A stretch of 64,000 bases of DNA from Desulfovibrio aminophilus DSM 12254 (GTDB taxonomy: Bacteria; Desulfobacterota; Desulfovibrionia; Desulfovibrionales; Desulfovibrionaceae), in contig NZ_AUMA01000015.1 in assembly GCF_000422565.1 (NCBI RefSeq), forward strand, positions 1-64,000, read 5' to 3'. Positions 15,920-24,840 of the stretch are shown in pieces. The notes under the pieces were generated by a model. The model searched no databases, was not told the origin of the DNA, and saw nothing but the letters and a program-made list of their open reading frames with translations. Each line of letters opens with the position of its first letter. Positions within the stretch are counted from its first letter, which is position 1. Both the position numbers and the translations under genes were made by a program.

Positions 15920-16984
15920 ATGCGCGCATTCCATCGCCGCAAGCCGGAATCCGTGGGCCAATCCCCGGGACTGCTGGTCTACGTGGGCCAGGACCGGGAC
16001 TTCGCGCCCGCCGTCTCCTGCCTGACCTTCAACGCGGCCGAGGTGAGCGAGGCCTGCCGGGAGCTTCCGGCGCTCCCCCCGGAGCCCGAGGAGGGCCGGG
16101 TCCGGCTCATCAACGTCATGGGCGTGCACGAGCCCGACCTGGTGCGGCGCGTGGGCGAGCACTTCGGGCTCTCGCCCCTGACCCTGGAGGACGTCCTGGA
16201 CACCACCCAGCGGCCCAAGGCCGAGGAGCTGGACGGCGGGCTGGTCTTCCTGGTGCTCAAGAACGTGGACTACGTGATCGAGAAGTACGAGCTGCTGGAG
16301 GAGCAGGTCTGCGTGGTCTGGGGTCCGGACTACGTGCTCACCTTCCAGGAGAGCGCCCAGAACATCTGCGAGCCCATCATCCAGCGCCTGCGCCGGGGCC
16401 GGGGCCGCATCCGCACCTCCGGGCCGGGCTACATCGTCATCGCCCTGCTGGACTCGATCATGGACCGGGTCTCGGTGACGCTCGGCAAGATCGCGGCCGA
16501 GGCCGAGGAGTTGGAGGACGAGCTGGCCGAGAACCCGGACGAGAGCACCCTGCACGAGATCTACCGGCTCAAGCGCGAGATTCTCTTCCTGCGCAACGCG
16601 GTCTGGCCCATGCAGGAGGTCCTGGCCCAGCTCTCCAGCGAGGACGTGGGCGAATTCAACGAGGCCTGCGGCGCCTATCTGCGCGAGGTGAAGGACCACA
16701 CCGCCAAGGTTGTGGACGAGGTCAAGACCCTGCACGACCTGCTCACGGCCATGCTCGACCTGCACATCTCCCTGGCCGGGATGCGCATGAACCGGATCAT
16801 CAAGTTCCTCACCGGCATCGCCACGATCTTCATCCCCCTGACCTTCCTGGCCGGGGTCTACGGCATGAACTTCAAGCACATGCCCGAGCTGAACTGGGAA
16901 TACGGCTACTACGCCTCCCTGGGCCTCATGGCCGTGGTGGGCGTGGGCATGGCCGTGTTCTTCGCCAGGAGGAAATGGTTCTGA
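15920..16984 (+). CDS. corA: CorA-family divalent cation channel
   Basis: A 354-residue CorA protein for Mg2+ (and possibly Co2+/Ni2+) passage across the inner membrane. A large cytoplasmic domain and long helix are followed by two C-terminal membrane helices. The first ends in the diagnostic YGMNF, and the second is followed by the basic tail ARRKWF. Start at 15920 follows GGGAGG with seven-base spacing; upstream in-frame codons lie in a repeat element. 'LTLEDVLDTTQRPK' is the usual CorA N-domain signature. Confidence 0.93.
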   Translation: MRAFHRRKPESVGQSPGLLVYVGQDRDFAPAVSCLTFNAAEVSEACRELPALPPEPEEGRVRLINVMGVHEPDLVRRVGEHFGLSPLTLEDVLDTTQRPKAEELDGGLVFLVLKNVDYVIEKYELLEEQVCVVWGPDYVLTFQESAQNICEPIIQRLRRGRGRIRTSGPGYIVIALLDSIMDRVSVTLGKIAAEAEELEDELAENPDESTLHEIYRLKREILFLRNAVWPMQEVLAQLSSEDVGEFNEACGAYLREVKDHTAKVVDEVKTLHDLLTAMLDLHISLAGMRMNRIIKFLTGIATIFIPLTFLAGVYGMNFKHMPELNWEYGYYASLGLMAVVGVGMAVFFARRKWF

Positions 16985-17042
16985 TCTGACGAAAACGGCG
17001 GGTTTCCGGCCCGCCGGGCGAAACCTCATCCCCGGAGACCTC

Positions 17043-18452
17043 ATGCGCCCGCTTCGCCCGCTCCTTGGTTGTCTTTCCGCGTTCCTTTTCGTGCTGTCCA
17101 CCGCCGCCCCGGCCCTGGCCGGGCCGCTGGACGACGGCCTCGCGGCCTACAAGTCCGAGGACTACGCCACGGCCGCGCGGCTGCTCACACCCGAGGCCGA
17201 GGCCGGAGGAGTGGAGGCCCAGTACGTCCTGGGCATGATCCGCAAGTTCGGGCTGGGCCGGGACAAGGATCCGGCCGGCGCGGCGGAGTGGCTGCGCAAG
17301 GCGGCGGACCAGGGCCACGCCGGGGCGCGCTACGAACTGGCCCAGATGTGCCTGCACGGCAACGGCCTGCCCCAGGACGACGCCGAGGCCGCGAAGCTCT
17401 TCGAACTGGCCGCGAACCAGGGCCTGGCCCGGGCCCAGACCAACCTGGCCGGACTCTACGGCCTGGGCCGGGGCGTGCCCAAAAGCCAGGGCCGGATGCT
17501 CTACTGGTTCGAGCGGGCGGCCGGAAGCGGCGACACCCTGGCCATGGTCAACCTGGGCGACGTCTACGCCAACGGCGTGCACGCCCCGAAGAACACGGTG
17601 GTGGCCACGGGCTGGTACCGCAAGGCCGCCGAGGCGGGCGACGCCCTGGGCGAGTTCGCCCTGGCCGAGATGCTGCTCAAGGCCCCCACGGTCACGGAGC
17701 GCCGCAAGGGCATGACCTGGCTGCGCAAGGCCGCCGGGCACGACCAGCCGGACGCCCAGTACCGCCTGGGCCAGGCCTACGCCGCGGGCCAGGGAGTGAA
17801 GGCCGACGCCGAGACGGCCAATTCCTGGTGGCGCAAGGCCGCCGAACAGGGCCACTCCGGGGCGCAGTACAACCTCTGCATCTCCTACGACAAGGGCCTG
17901 GGCGCGCCGCGCGACCTGAAGAAGGCCTGGGAGTGGTGCAGGCGGTCCGCGAACCAGGGCGACCCCGCCGGGCAGTACGAGACGGCGGCCATGCTTCTTG
18001 CTGGCGAGGCTCCCCGCGAAGACCCCGAGCTGGCCGTCCGGCTCCTGGAGGCGGCGGCGGAGCAGGACTACGGCATGGCCTGGTACGGCCTGGGCGAACT
18101 GCAACGCCAGGGGCTGCACATGAAGAAGGACACGGAAAAGGCCCTGGCCTCCTACCGCCGGGCCCTGGAGCTGGGCTATCAACCGGCGGCCGAGCGTCTG
18201 CGCGGGATGGAGGCGGCCCCGGCGAAGAGGTGGGGGAGGCTTGCTTCCTGGACGTTCCGCGAAACAAAACGGCGGCCCCTCGCGGAGCCGCCGTGGCGTG
18301 ATCTGATTCGAGCCGGAGCGACCGCCCCTCCCGGCCTTTCTATGAAAGAGGCGAAGCCTCGTCCTCGTCCGGGTCCATTTCCGTGGGGTCGACCTCCGAG
18401 GCGTCGGTTTCGGGCAGGAGCAGGGGCTCGGGCTTCTCCATGTAGCGGGTGA
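17043..18452 (+). CDS. Secreted Sel1-repeat protein
   Basis: A 469-residue protein with a Sec signal peptide (cleavage after ALA near residue 26) and about nine Sel1-like repeats, each a helical pair of roughly 36 residues ('AAEWLRKAADQGHAGARYEL', 'ANSWWRKAAEQGHSGAQYNL'). These act as periplasmic protein-interaction scaffolds. The repeats end near residue 390. The last ~75 residues are arginine/proline-rich, pass through a hairpin at 18269-18294 and a repeat element, and overlap trmI on the other strand by 113 bases. That tail is probably recent run-on sequence or a sign that the native stop was lost. Confidence 0.82.
   Translation: MRPLRPLLGCLSAFLFVLSTAAPALAGPLDDGLAAYKSEDYATAARLLTPEAEAGGVEAQYVLGMIRKFGLGRDKDPAGAAEWLRKAADQGHAGARYELAQMCLHGNGLPQDDAEAAKLFELAANQGLARAQTNLAGLYGLGRGVPKSQGRMLYWFERAAGSGDTLAMVNLGDVYANGVHAPKNTVVATGWYRKAAEAGDALGEFALAEMLLKAPTVTERRKGMTWLRKAAGHDQPDAQYRLGQAYAAGQGVKADAETANSWWRKAAEQGHSGAQYNLCISYDKGLGAPRDLKKAWEWCRRSANQGDPAGQYETAAMLLAGEAPREDPELAVRLLEAAAEQDYGMAWYGLGELQRQGLHMKKDTEKALASYRRALELGYQPAAERLRGMEAAPAKRWGRLASWTFRETKRRPLAEPPWRDLIRAGATAPPGLSMKEAKPRPRPGPFPWGRPPRRRFRAGAGARASPCSG
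18269..18294. terminator. Hairpin inside the Sel1 gene tail
   Basis: ACGGCGGC / GCCGCCGT stem around a ten-base loop. It lies where a terminator would be expected if the Sel1 gene ended after its repeats. Confidence 0.4.
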
Positions 18453-19194
18453 AGATGAGGAAGCCGGTGTGGGCCACCATGCGGTCGTCGGGCCGCAGGC
18501 GGTCGGCCACGGGCTTGTAGCGCCGCACGAGGATCTCCAGCACCTCGGTCTCCACGAAGGGGCCCTCGTCCAGGCCGCGCAGCAGGTCGGAGACCTGATT
18601 CGTGGTCGGCAGGAGGAAGCCGCACATGGCCCCGGGCAGCACGGCCTTGGGGATGTGCTGGAGGTAGAGCCAGGGCTCGCGCACGTCCAGGAACAGGGCG
18701 TCCGCGCCGGTGTGCTTGAAGCCGTTCTCGATGTCCTGGTTGACCTGCTCCACGCGGTGGAGCAGCCCCACGCGGTCGAGGTTCTTCATGGCCAGCTTGA
18801 AGAAGTCCTCGCGGCGCTCGTAGGTGTAGACCTTGCCGGTGTCGCCCACGAACCAGGCCAGGGCCAGGGTCAGACCGGCCGAGCCCGTGCCGGACTCGAT
18901 GACCGTGCTGCCCGGGCCGATGCCGAGTTTGAGCAGCACATAGCCGATCTCCTTGGGGTACATGATCTGGGTCTGGCGCTTGACCCCCTTGATGAGGTCG
19001 TACACCGTGGGCTTGAGCACGAGATACGGCTTGCCCAGATGGGTGCGGGCGCAACCGCCGAACCCGGCCTCGGCCACGTCGTCCAGGAGGAGCTTGCCCT
19101 CCTGGGTATGGACCTCGTTGCCCGGGACGAGCTTGTGCATGTAGCGCTTGCCCTTGGGGCTGATGAGGATTACCAGTTGTCCAGGTTGAATCAT
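18340..19194 (-). CDS. trmI: tRNA (adenine-58-N1)-methyltransferase, TrmI family
   Basis: A 284-residue SAM-dependent enzyme that makes m1A in tRNA. The N-terminal beta domain (1-90) leads to 'QIMYPKEIGYVLLKLGIGPG' and the SAM motif 'VIESGTGSAGLTLALA', then 'YTYERREDF' and 'DALFLDVREPW'. All are typical of bacterial TrmI, and the length is normal. The C-terminal tail is acidic (DPTEMDPDEDEASPLS), and its last residues come from a copy of the palindromic repeat. Divergent from the radical SAM gene with 42 bases between starts. Confidence 0.92.
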   Translation of the reverse strand: MIQPGQLVILISPKGKRYMHKLVPGNEVHTQEGKLLLDDVAEAGFGGCARTHLGKPYLVLKPTVYDLIKGVKRQTQIMYPKEIGYVLLKLGIGPGSTVIESGTGSAGLTLALAWFVGDTGKVYTYERREDFFKLAMKNLDRVGLLHRVEQVNQDIENGFKHTGADALFLDVREPWLYLQHIPKAVLPGAMCGFLLPTTNQVSDLLRGLDEGPFVETEVLEILVRRYKPVADRLRPDDRMVAHTGFLIFTRYMEKPEPLLLPETDASEVDPTEMDPDEDEASPLS

Positions 19195-19236
19195 GCGCCC
19201 TGCCTACCGGCACGGCCTTCCGGAGTCAAGCCCGCC

Positions 19237-20196
19237 ATGTACCGCTACGTATTCGGACCCGTTCTCTCCGGCCGCCTGGGCCGTTCGCTGGGCCTGGACC
19301 TCCTGGGGTCCAAGGTCTGCTCCATGGACTGCGTCTACTGCGAGGTCGGCCCCACGACCATCCGCACCCGCGAACGCAAGCCCTGGGCCGCGCCCCGGGA
19401 CATCCTGGCCGAACTCCGCTCCTGGAAGGCCGAGGGCTTCGACGACCCCGACGTGGTCACGCTCGGCGGCTCGGGCGAGCCCACGCTCAACTCCGGGCTG
19501 CCCGAGATCATCGCGGGTTGCCGGAGCATCCTGCCCGGCGTGCCCGTGGCCGTGCTGACCAACTCCAGCCTGCTGCCCGACCCGCTCGTGCGCCGGGAAT
19601 TGGGCGCGGCGGACATGATCCTGCCCTCCCTGGACAGTCTGGTGGAGGAGGAGTTCCAGGCCGTGAACCGGCCGCACCGGTCCCTGCGCCTGGCCGAGAT
19701 CGCCCGGGGCATCCAGGATCTGCGTCGGGAGTTCCCCGGACGCCTCTGCCTGGAGGTGCTTCTGGTCAAGGGCTACAACGATTCCGGGAAGAATCTCGAC
19801 CTGCTGCGGGACTACTGCGCGGAGCTGAAGCCCGAACGGGTGGACGTGGTGACCCTGTCCCGGCCCGGCACCCTGGACTCGGCCGAGGCCGTGGACAGCC
19901 ACACCCTGGGACTCTGGCGCAAGGCCCTGGGGACGCAGGCCGCGCCTTCCAGCCCGGGCGCCAAGGCGTCGGCCTCGGCCCGGCTCACGGAGAACCGCCT
20001 GTGCGAGGCGCTCGCCGCCAGCCTGGCCCGTCGGCCGCAGACCCTGGCCCAGTTGGCCGGGGCCCTGGGCGCGGACCCGGGCGTGGTGCGCAAGGCCCTG
20101 GAACGCATGGTCCGCGAACGCGAGCTGGACGCGATCGAGTCCGACGGCCAGATCTTCTACTCCCGCCCCGGCGTCGCCCCCTTCGGGGGATTATAG
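19237..20196 (+). CDS. Radical SAM protein of the COG0731 (wyosine synthase-like) group
   Basis: A 319-residue protein with radical SAM cysteines in 'SKVCSMDCVYCEVG' (CxxxCxxC, about residues 28-35), a SAM-binding 'TLGGSGEPTLN' and a C-terminal winged-helix-like region ('TLAQLAGALGADPGVVRKAL', about 265-284). Bacterial members are related to archaeal tRNA-wybutosine enzymes but have no established substrate. The neighbouring trmI suggests, weakly, a tRNA role. The final residues (GVAPFGGL) are encoded by the start of a palindromic repeat. Confidence 0.82.
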   Translation: MYRYVFGPVLSGRLGRSLGLDLLGSKVCSMDCVYCEVGPTTIRTRERKPWAAPRDILAELRSWKAEGFDDPDVVTLGGSGEPTLNSGLPEIIAGCRSILPGVPVAVLTNSSLLPDPLVRRELGAADMILPSLDSLVEEEFQAVNRPHRSLRLAEIARGIQDLRREFPGRLCLEVLLVKGYNDSGKNLDLLRDYCAELKPERVDVVTLSRPGTLDSAEAVDSHTLGLWRKALGTQAAPSSPGAKASASARLTENRLCEALAASLARRPQTLAQLAGALGADPGVVRKALERMVRERELDAIESDGQIFYSRPGVAPFGGL

Positions 20197-20494
20197 AAAG
20201 ACGGGGGAGGGCGGCCGGAAAAGGATCGCCCATGTTCACGCTCGGCCGCCAAGAGTCGTTTCCGTTGGGACGTCTCCGCCCGCTGGAAATGAAAGAGCCG
20301 CTTTTCCCGAATCCCCGGGTCGCCCGCGTGAAGCGGCCCGGGATACTGCCCGCGCGCTTATCCTCTCGCTGCAACGGGAGTCGAAAAAAGCGGCAAAAAA
20401 ACGTAACGCGTGGGCGGGCCAACGTCAATGCGGCCCCCGCGCGCGTCGTCCCGTGGGGCCTCTCAGTTGTTCCGGCCGGAACGAGGGGAAAAAC
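20197..20494. other. Intergenic stretch, about 300 bp
   Basis: Starts with a palindromic repeat copy (20176-20215, CCCCTTCGGGGGATTATAGAA). The remainder has no convincing gene; I see no clear promoter motif in front of the small cysteine protein. Confidence 0.5.
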
Positions 20495-20782
20495 ATGCTG
20501 AACCGTGAAGACATCGCCCGCCGCAAGCGTCTGGGACTGCGCATGTGCCGCCTTCGTCAGTACGAGGAAGCCTGGATCACCCCCCGCGCCGTCGGCAAGG
20601 CCGGGCGCACCCGGGTGCCGTGTTCCTGCGCGATGTGCGGCAATCCGAGGCGCAACCGGAAGGGCAAGGACCGCCTGACCATCCAGGAAAGACGCTCCGC
20701 CCCCTTCGGGGGATTATGGAAGGGCGGGGGAGGGGTCATGGAAAGGCCCGGGAGGGACAGCGCCTTTCCGTCTTTCTCATGA
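20495..20782 (+). CDS. Small basic cysteine-rich protein with CSCAMCGNPRR motif
   Basis: A 95-residue protein with GAGGGG six bases before its ATG. The first ~65 residues (MLNREDIARRKRLGLRMCRL, then CSCAMCGNPRRNRKG and LTIQERRS) match a family of small basic proteins found in many bacteria, ending around 'LT-QE-R'; the C-x-C-x2-C cluster suggests metal or nucleic-acid binding. The last ~30 residues are encoded by the palindromic repeat array and are probably run-on, the family stop having been lost. Function unknown. Confidence 0.7.
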   Translation: MLNREDIARRKRLGLRMCRLRQYEEAWITPRAVGKAGRTRVPCSCAMCGNPRRNRKGKDRLTIQERRSAPFGGLWKGGGGVMERPGRDSAFPSFS

Positions 20783-20870
20783 GGGCCGAAGGCCCCCCCT
20801 TCGGGGGATTATGGAAAGACGGGGGAGGGGTCATGGAAAGGCGGGGGAGGGACAGCGCCTTTCCGTCTTT
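20701..20870. repeat. Tandem 95-bp palindromic repeat
   Basis: Two nearly identical units (20701-20775 and 20796-20870, period 95) each read CCCCTTCGGGGGATTATGGA, a G-rich stretch with GTCATGGAAAGG, then GACAGCGCCTTTCCGTCTTT. Each contains a TTCG-loop hairpin and a GGAAAGG...CCTTTCC stem. Confidence 0.85.
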
Positions 20871-20888
20871 TTGAAGAAGGGCGAAGCC

Positions 20889-22793
20889 CTACCAGCCGCC
20901 GCCACCGCCACCGCCACCACCGCCGCCGGAGCGGCCGCCGCCGAAGGAGCCGGAGCGTGAGCCCGGGGCCGAGCTTCGCGACGCGGCCGAGGCCGAGAGG
21001 GCCGGGCCCAGGGAGGAGGAGAGGTCGCGGGAGAGTCCGCCCGGTCCGCCGCGCCAGTGGCTTCCGGCCCAGGTGGGCGAGTAGTCGGCCGGGTTCCGCC
21101 CGGCGGCGCGCAGGCGGTCGGCGAAGCGCTCGGCCCACTCGTTTTCCACGTCCAGGGCCAGGGCGTGGGGCAGATACTTCTCGAACACTTCCGGGGTCAG
21201 GTCCGGGGGATTGAGCGCCTCCAGACGGTGCTGCTCGGCCACGGAGAGGAAGAGCCGGAAGCCCTCGATGCCGTCCATGAGCTTGCGGCCCGCCACGCTG
21301 GGGGCCTTGAGCAGATGGGCGAAGAGCACGTTCAGGCAGACGGCGGCCAGGAAGACGAGGGCCGTGGGGAGTCCGGCGGCCCGGGCCAGGATGCCGAGGC
21401 CGATCAGCTCCCCGGTCCAGAAGGGCAGGGCGAAGAGCAGCACGGGCAGCCCCTTGAGGAAGCCGACGCGGAAGGCGTCGCGGGCGCGCAGGGTGAGGGT
21501 CCAGACCCCGGCGGTCCAGCCGCCCAGCCAGAGGGCCAGGAATCCGGCCTGGATGCGTTCCTCGGCCGCGGGCAGGAACAGGATCACGGCCGCCAGGGTC
21601 GCCAGGGTCAGCCCCAGGCCGGGCAGGAGCCAGCGGCGATTCTCGCGGAACCCCAGGCGGGCGGAGACGCGGGACAGCTGGGAGCGCAGGACGGCCTCGG
21701 CCCCGCGCACGTCGGCGTTCTGGCCGCCCAGGGCCAGAGGGCCGGGGCCGCTTAGGAAGAGCCGGTCGAGCACGGCGCGTTCCTCGGGGGGCAGGTCGGC
21801 GGGCGTGTCGGGGGAGCGGACCAGGGACCAGGGGGCCGGGCCGTCGATGCTCAGGGCCTTTTTCGCCGCCAGCGAGAGCACCGTGACCGCCAGACAGGCG
21901 CGGTCGCAGCCCATGCGCCAGAGCACGCGGCAGGCCGCCGGGGAGAGCCCGGCCGGGGGCTCGAAGAGCGGCGCGATGGGGCCTTTGGCCGGGTCGCGGC
22001 CGACCATGTTCCAGGCCATGAGATAGTAGATGAGCACCGCGACGAATCCGGCCAGGGCGGCGCCCGCCGAGGCGTCGGCGGCCAGCAGGTCGCGGACCTG
22101 TTCACGGGTCGTGGGTTCGGCGACGAAACCCTTGGGCCAGGCCGTGGTCACGGTCAGGCCCTCGCCCGGCGGCAGGGGGCGGAGGGTTTCGAAGACCGCC
22201 CGGCCGGGCTCGAGACCCACGCGGGCGTCCTGTGCCGTGGAGCCCTCGGGGCCGGTGTAGGCCTGGGCGTCGAGGATTTCCGCCCCGGCGGGCGGCTCCA
22301 CCACGGCCCGGGCCGAGAGGATCGGGAAGAGCCAGCCGTTGCCGGTGACGTTCCAGTAGATCTCGTCGTATTCCTTGAAGAAGCCGATCTGGCGGTCGGT
22401 GACGTAGCGCAGCACCCAGACGCGTGTGCCGCGTTTGACCAGGGTGTCCTTGGAGCCCAGGTACACGCGGCGGCCGCCGGGGATGCGCTCTTCATGCCAG
22501 GACTCGGGCCGCCCGTCGCGCTCGGCGGATTTGACCGCGAAGCCCACCCGCGCCGCCCGGCCCCGTGGACCGGCGTAGTCCGTGGGAAAGTCGCGGTAGA
22601 TCCCGTGGCGGATGCGCTCGCCCTCGACGCGCACGCGCAGGGTCTCGGTGACGTCCAGGGAACCGTTCTCCAGGACACGGACCCGGCTCTCGTAGGAGAG
22701 GATGGCCTCCTCGGCGTGGGCCGGGAGCGCGTGAAGCAAAGACAGGGAGAGGGCCGCCAGGGCGGCGAGGGAGAGGAACAGGACGCGCCGCAC
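20889..22793 (-). CDS. DUF2207 membrane protein
   Basis: A 634-residue DUF2207 protein. It has a Sec signal peptide (cleaved after AHA near residue 27), an extracytoplasmic beta-rich domain of about 210 residues ('RIRHGIYRDFPTDY'), then several membrane helices and a glycine-rich C-terminus (GGGRSGGGGGGGGGGGW). Such proteins usually occur next to LemA, as here. Their role is unknown; envelope maintenance has been suggested. It starts at a GTG directly after the lemA stop (10 bases), so translation is coupled. Confidence 0.87.
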   Translation of the reverse strand: MRRVLFLSLAALAALSLSLLHALPAHAEEAILSYESRVRVLENGSLDVTETLRVRVEGERIRHGIYRDFPTDYAGPRGRAARVGFAVKSAERDGRPESWHEERIPGGRRVYLGSKDTLVKRGTRVWVLRYVTDRQIGFFKEYDEIYWNVTGNGWLFPILSARAVVEPPAGAEILDAQAYTGPEGSTAQDARVGLEPGRAVFETLRPLPPGEGLTVTTAWPKGFVAEPTTREQVRDLLAADASAGAALAGFVAVLIYYLMAWNMVGRDPAKGPIAPLFEPPAGLSPAACRVLWRMGCDRACLAVTVLSLAAKKALSIDGPAPWSLVRSPDTPADLPPEERAVLDRLFLSGPGPLALGGQNADVRGAEAVLRSQLSRVSARLGFRENRRWLLPGLGLTLATLAAVILFLPAAEERIQAGFLALWLGGWTAGVWTLTLRARDAFRVGFLKGLPVLLFALPFWTGELIGLGILARAAGLPTALVFLAAVCLNVLFAHLLKAPSVAGRKLMDGIEGFRLFLSVAEQHRLEALNPPDLTPEVFEKYLPHALALDVENEWAERFADRLRAAGRNPADYSPTWAGSHWRGGPGGLSRDLSSSLGPALSASAASRSSAPGSRSGSFGGGRSGGGGGGGGGGGW

Positions 22794-22803
22794 GGGGGCC
22801 CGC

Positions 22804-23361
22804 CTACTTGAAGGACACGTCCGGGACCGCGCGGTCGGCCGCGTCCTCCAGCTCGAAATATTCCACGGTCTGGAAGCCGAAGGCCCCGGCCACGAGGTTG
22901 TTGGGGAAGGACTCCACGGCGATGTTCAGGTCGCGGGCCGCGCCGTTGTAGTAGCGCCGGGCCAGCTGGACATGCTCCTCCACGTTGGTCAGCTCGCCCT
23001 GGAGCTGGCGGAAGGAGGCGTCGGCCTTGAGCTCGGGGTAGGCCTCGGCCACGGCGAAGAGCCCGGTGAGGGCCCGGCCCAGCTCGGCCTGCACGCGGCC
23101 CTGCTCGGCCGCGCCGCCGCCGGAAAGGCTTTTGGCGCGCAGTTCCGTGACCCGGGCCAGGGCGGCCTGCTCGTGCCCGGCGTAGCCCTTGACCGTCTCC
23201 ACGAGGTTGGGAATGAGGTCCGCGCGCCGCTTGAGCTGCACGTCGATGCCGCTCCAGGCCTCGCGGACCATGTTCCGGCCGCGCACGAGCCGGTTGTAGA
23301 CGAACACGAGCCAGAGCAGCACCAGGCCGGTGGCGCCCAGCAGGATATACAGGATGGTCAT
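22804..23361 (-). CDS. lemA: LemA family protein
   Basis: A 185-residue LemA protein: one N-terminal membrane helix ('ILYILLGATGLVLLWLVFVY'), then a long helical bundle with the family marker 'WSGIDVQLKRRADLIPNLV' and 'YNGAARDLNIAVESFPNNLV'. Start at 23361 is preceded by GGAGGGG; a longer frame to 23397 lacks support. First gene of a lemA-DUF2207 pair. Confidence 0.9.
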   Translation of the reverse strand: MTILYILLGATGLVLLWLVFVYNRLVRGRNMVREAWSGIDVQLKRRADLIPNLVETVKGYAGHEQAALARVTELRAKSLSGGGAAEQGRVQAELGRALTGLFAVAEAYPELKADASFRQLQGELTNVEEHVQLARRYYNGAARDLNIAVESFPNNLVAGAFGFQTVEYFELEDAADRAVPDVSFK

Positions 23362-23424
23362 GGCCCCTCCGACGGTTCCGGCCCCGTTATCCGCCATACG
23401 CGGCGGGGTGTCAAACGCGGCGGC

Positions 23425-24276
23425 TCAGGCGCGCGCCGCCTCCGTCCCGTCCTCGCCCCAGGTCCGGCGGCTGCGCAGGGCCTTCTTGCGCGGTCCCTCC
23501 CAGGACTGGTGGGCCAGGAAGGAGTCGGGCCAGGCGTCGAGCATCTTGCGGAACAGGGACCAGGGCGCGGCGAAGGTCAGCTCGTCCACCTTGAGGAACT
23601 TGCGGCAGGACGGGTCCGGGCCGCCGACCACCGCGCGCTCGCGGCCCTGCTCCAGGTAGCGCAGGGGCCAGGCCAGGATGCTCGCGCAGCCCGCGCCGAA
23701 GGGCAGGGCCACGGCCTCCACGTCGCCGGTGGCGAAGCAGGCCAGTTGGCAGAGACCGCCGAGCACCTCGCCCCGGGCGAAGAAGACGACCACCTCGGGC
23801 TCCTCGCCGGGCTCCAGCAGGGACAGGGGCTTGAACACGCAGACGCGGGCGGGCGCGGGCCGGGGCGAGAGGGCGTCGAAGTAGCCGCGCACGGCCTCGG
23901 GCGAGGGCAGGTAGCGTTCGCCGGGGGCCGCCTGGGGCGCGCCCGTGGACACGTAGCGGGCGATGAATTCCAGTTGGGGCGCATGGAAGCCGCAGTGGAA
24001 CGAGGCCCCGGGACAACCGTAGCGCTCGGCCGTGAGCCAGGCGGGCAGGCCCTTCTTGCGGGACATCCAGACATTGCCCAGGACGCAGGAGAAATTCTCG
24101 AACACGGCCTTGAAGTCGATGGCCCCGGCCTGTTCCAGCTCGGCGGAGATGGGCGGGCCGGGCTTGGGCGCGAAACCCAGGGCCGGTTCGCGGTCGGAGT
24201 AGAACACGCCGACGGGCTCCTCGGCCCCGCCCAGGGCCTCCAGCAGTCCGTCGAGCCGTTCGCGCAGGTCGTTCAT
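23425..24276 (-). CDS. DUF169 family protein
   Basis: A 283-residue DUF169 protein, recognised by 'EEPVGVFYSD', 'SCVLGNVWMSRKKGLPAW' and 'YGCPGASFHCGF'. The family is common in strict anaerobes and has no defined reaction. Conserved cysteines (NFSCVLG, YGCPG, FGAGCASI) suggest metal or cofactor binding. Start at 24276 has GAGGAG upstream. It lies 57 bases downstream of the MarR gene in the same direction and is probably co-transcribed and controlled by it. Confidence 0.83.
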   Translation of the reverse strand: MNDLRERLDGLLEALGGAEEPVGVFYSDREPALGFAPKPGPPISAELEQAGAIDFKAVFENFSCVLGNVWMSRKKGLPAWLTAERYGCPGASFHCGFHAPQLEFIARYVSTGAPQAAPGERYLPSPEAVRGYFDALSPRPAPARVCVFKPLSLLEPGEEPEVVVFFARGEVLGGLCQLACFATGDVEAVALPFGAGCASILAWPLRYLEQGRERAVVGGPDPSCRKFLKVDELTFAAPWSLFRKMLDAWPDSFLAHQSWEGPRKKALRSRRTWGEDGTEAARA

Positions 24277-24333
24277 GGCCGTTCTCCTCAAGGGGTTCAA
24301 GGACTGTTCGACGTCCGCCGCGACGGGAGGGCC

Positions 24334-24804
24334 TCAGGTCCAGCCCGTGGGCGGGCCCGGCGGCCCCTCCAGTCGGTCCAGCAGGTTCTCCAGCACTCCG
24401 CAGGCCCCGTCCAGGCCCGCGTCGTCAAGGCCCTTGGCCAGGGTCGTGCCGCGCCGGGACCAGACCGCGCCGATCTCCTCCAGGGTCGCCCGGCCCAGCG
24501 GAGTCAGGGAATAGACCGGGGCCCGGGCGTCCGCCGGGTTCTCCCGGCGCTCCAGCAGGCCGCGCTCCGCGAGGATTCGGGCCTGCTTGGCCGCGGCCTG
24601 GCGGCTCATGCCCATGCGCCGCCCCACTGCCGCCGCCGTGGCGGAACCTTCGGCCAGGCTCACCGCGCCAAGCGCCTTCCATTGCGCGGCCGTGACGCCC
24701 CAGGGCGCGGCCAGCCGGTCGCCGTCGCGGGTGATGGCCTGCTGCGCCCGGAAGACCAGCAGGGTCAGCCGCGACAGCGGGGTGAGGGATGCCGTCGGTT
24801 GCAT
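24334..24804 (-). CDS. MarR-family transcriptional regulator
   Basis: A 156-residue winged-helix regulator. Recognition region 'MGMSRQAAAKQARILAERGL' (about residues 64-83) and wing 'RRENPADARAPVYSLTPLG' are typical of MarR. Members are usually dimeric repressors released by small ligands or oxidants. A palindromic operator at 24825-24838 lies 20 bases upstream of its ATG, so it probably controls its own message and the DUF169 gene behind it. Confidence 0.87.
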   Translation of the reverse strand: MQPTASLTPLSRLTLLVFRAQQAITRDGDRLAAPWGVTAAQWKALGAVSLAEGSATAAAVGRRMGMSRQAAAKQARILAERGLLERRENPADARAPVYSLTPLGRATLEEIGAVWSRRGTTLAKGLDDAGLDGACGVLENLLDRLEGPPGPPTGWT

Positions 24805-24824
24805 GGTTTTGACACTGCCTTATC

Positions 24825-24838
24825 GACAACCAGTTGTC
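24825..24838. promoter_or_regulatory. Probable MarR operator
   Basis: Perfect inverted repeat GACAAC-CA-GTTGTC, flanked by T and A, immediately upstream of the MarR gene. Confidence 0.6.
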
Positions 24839-24840
24839 AA

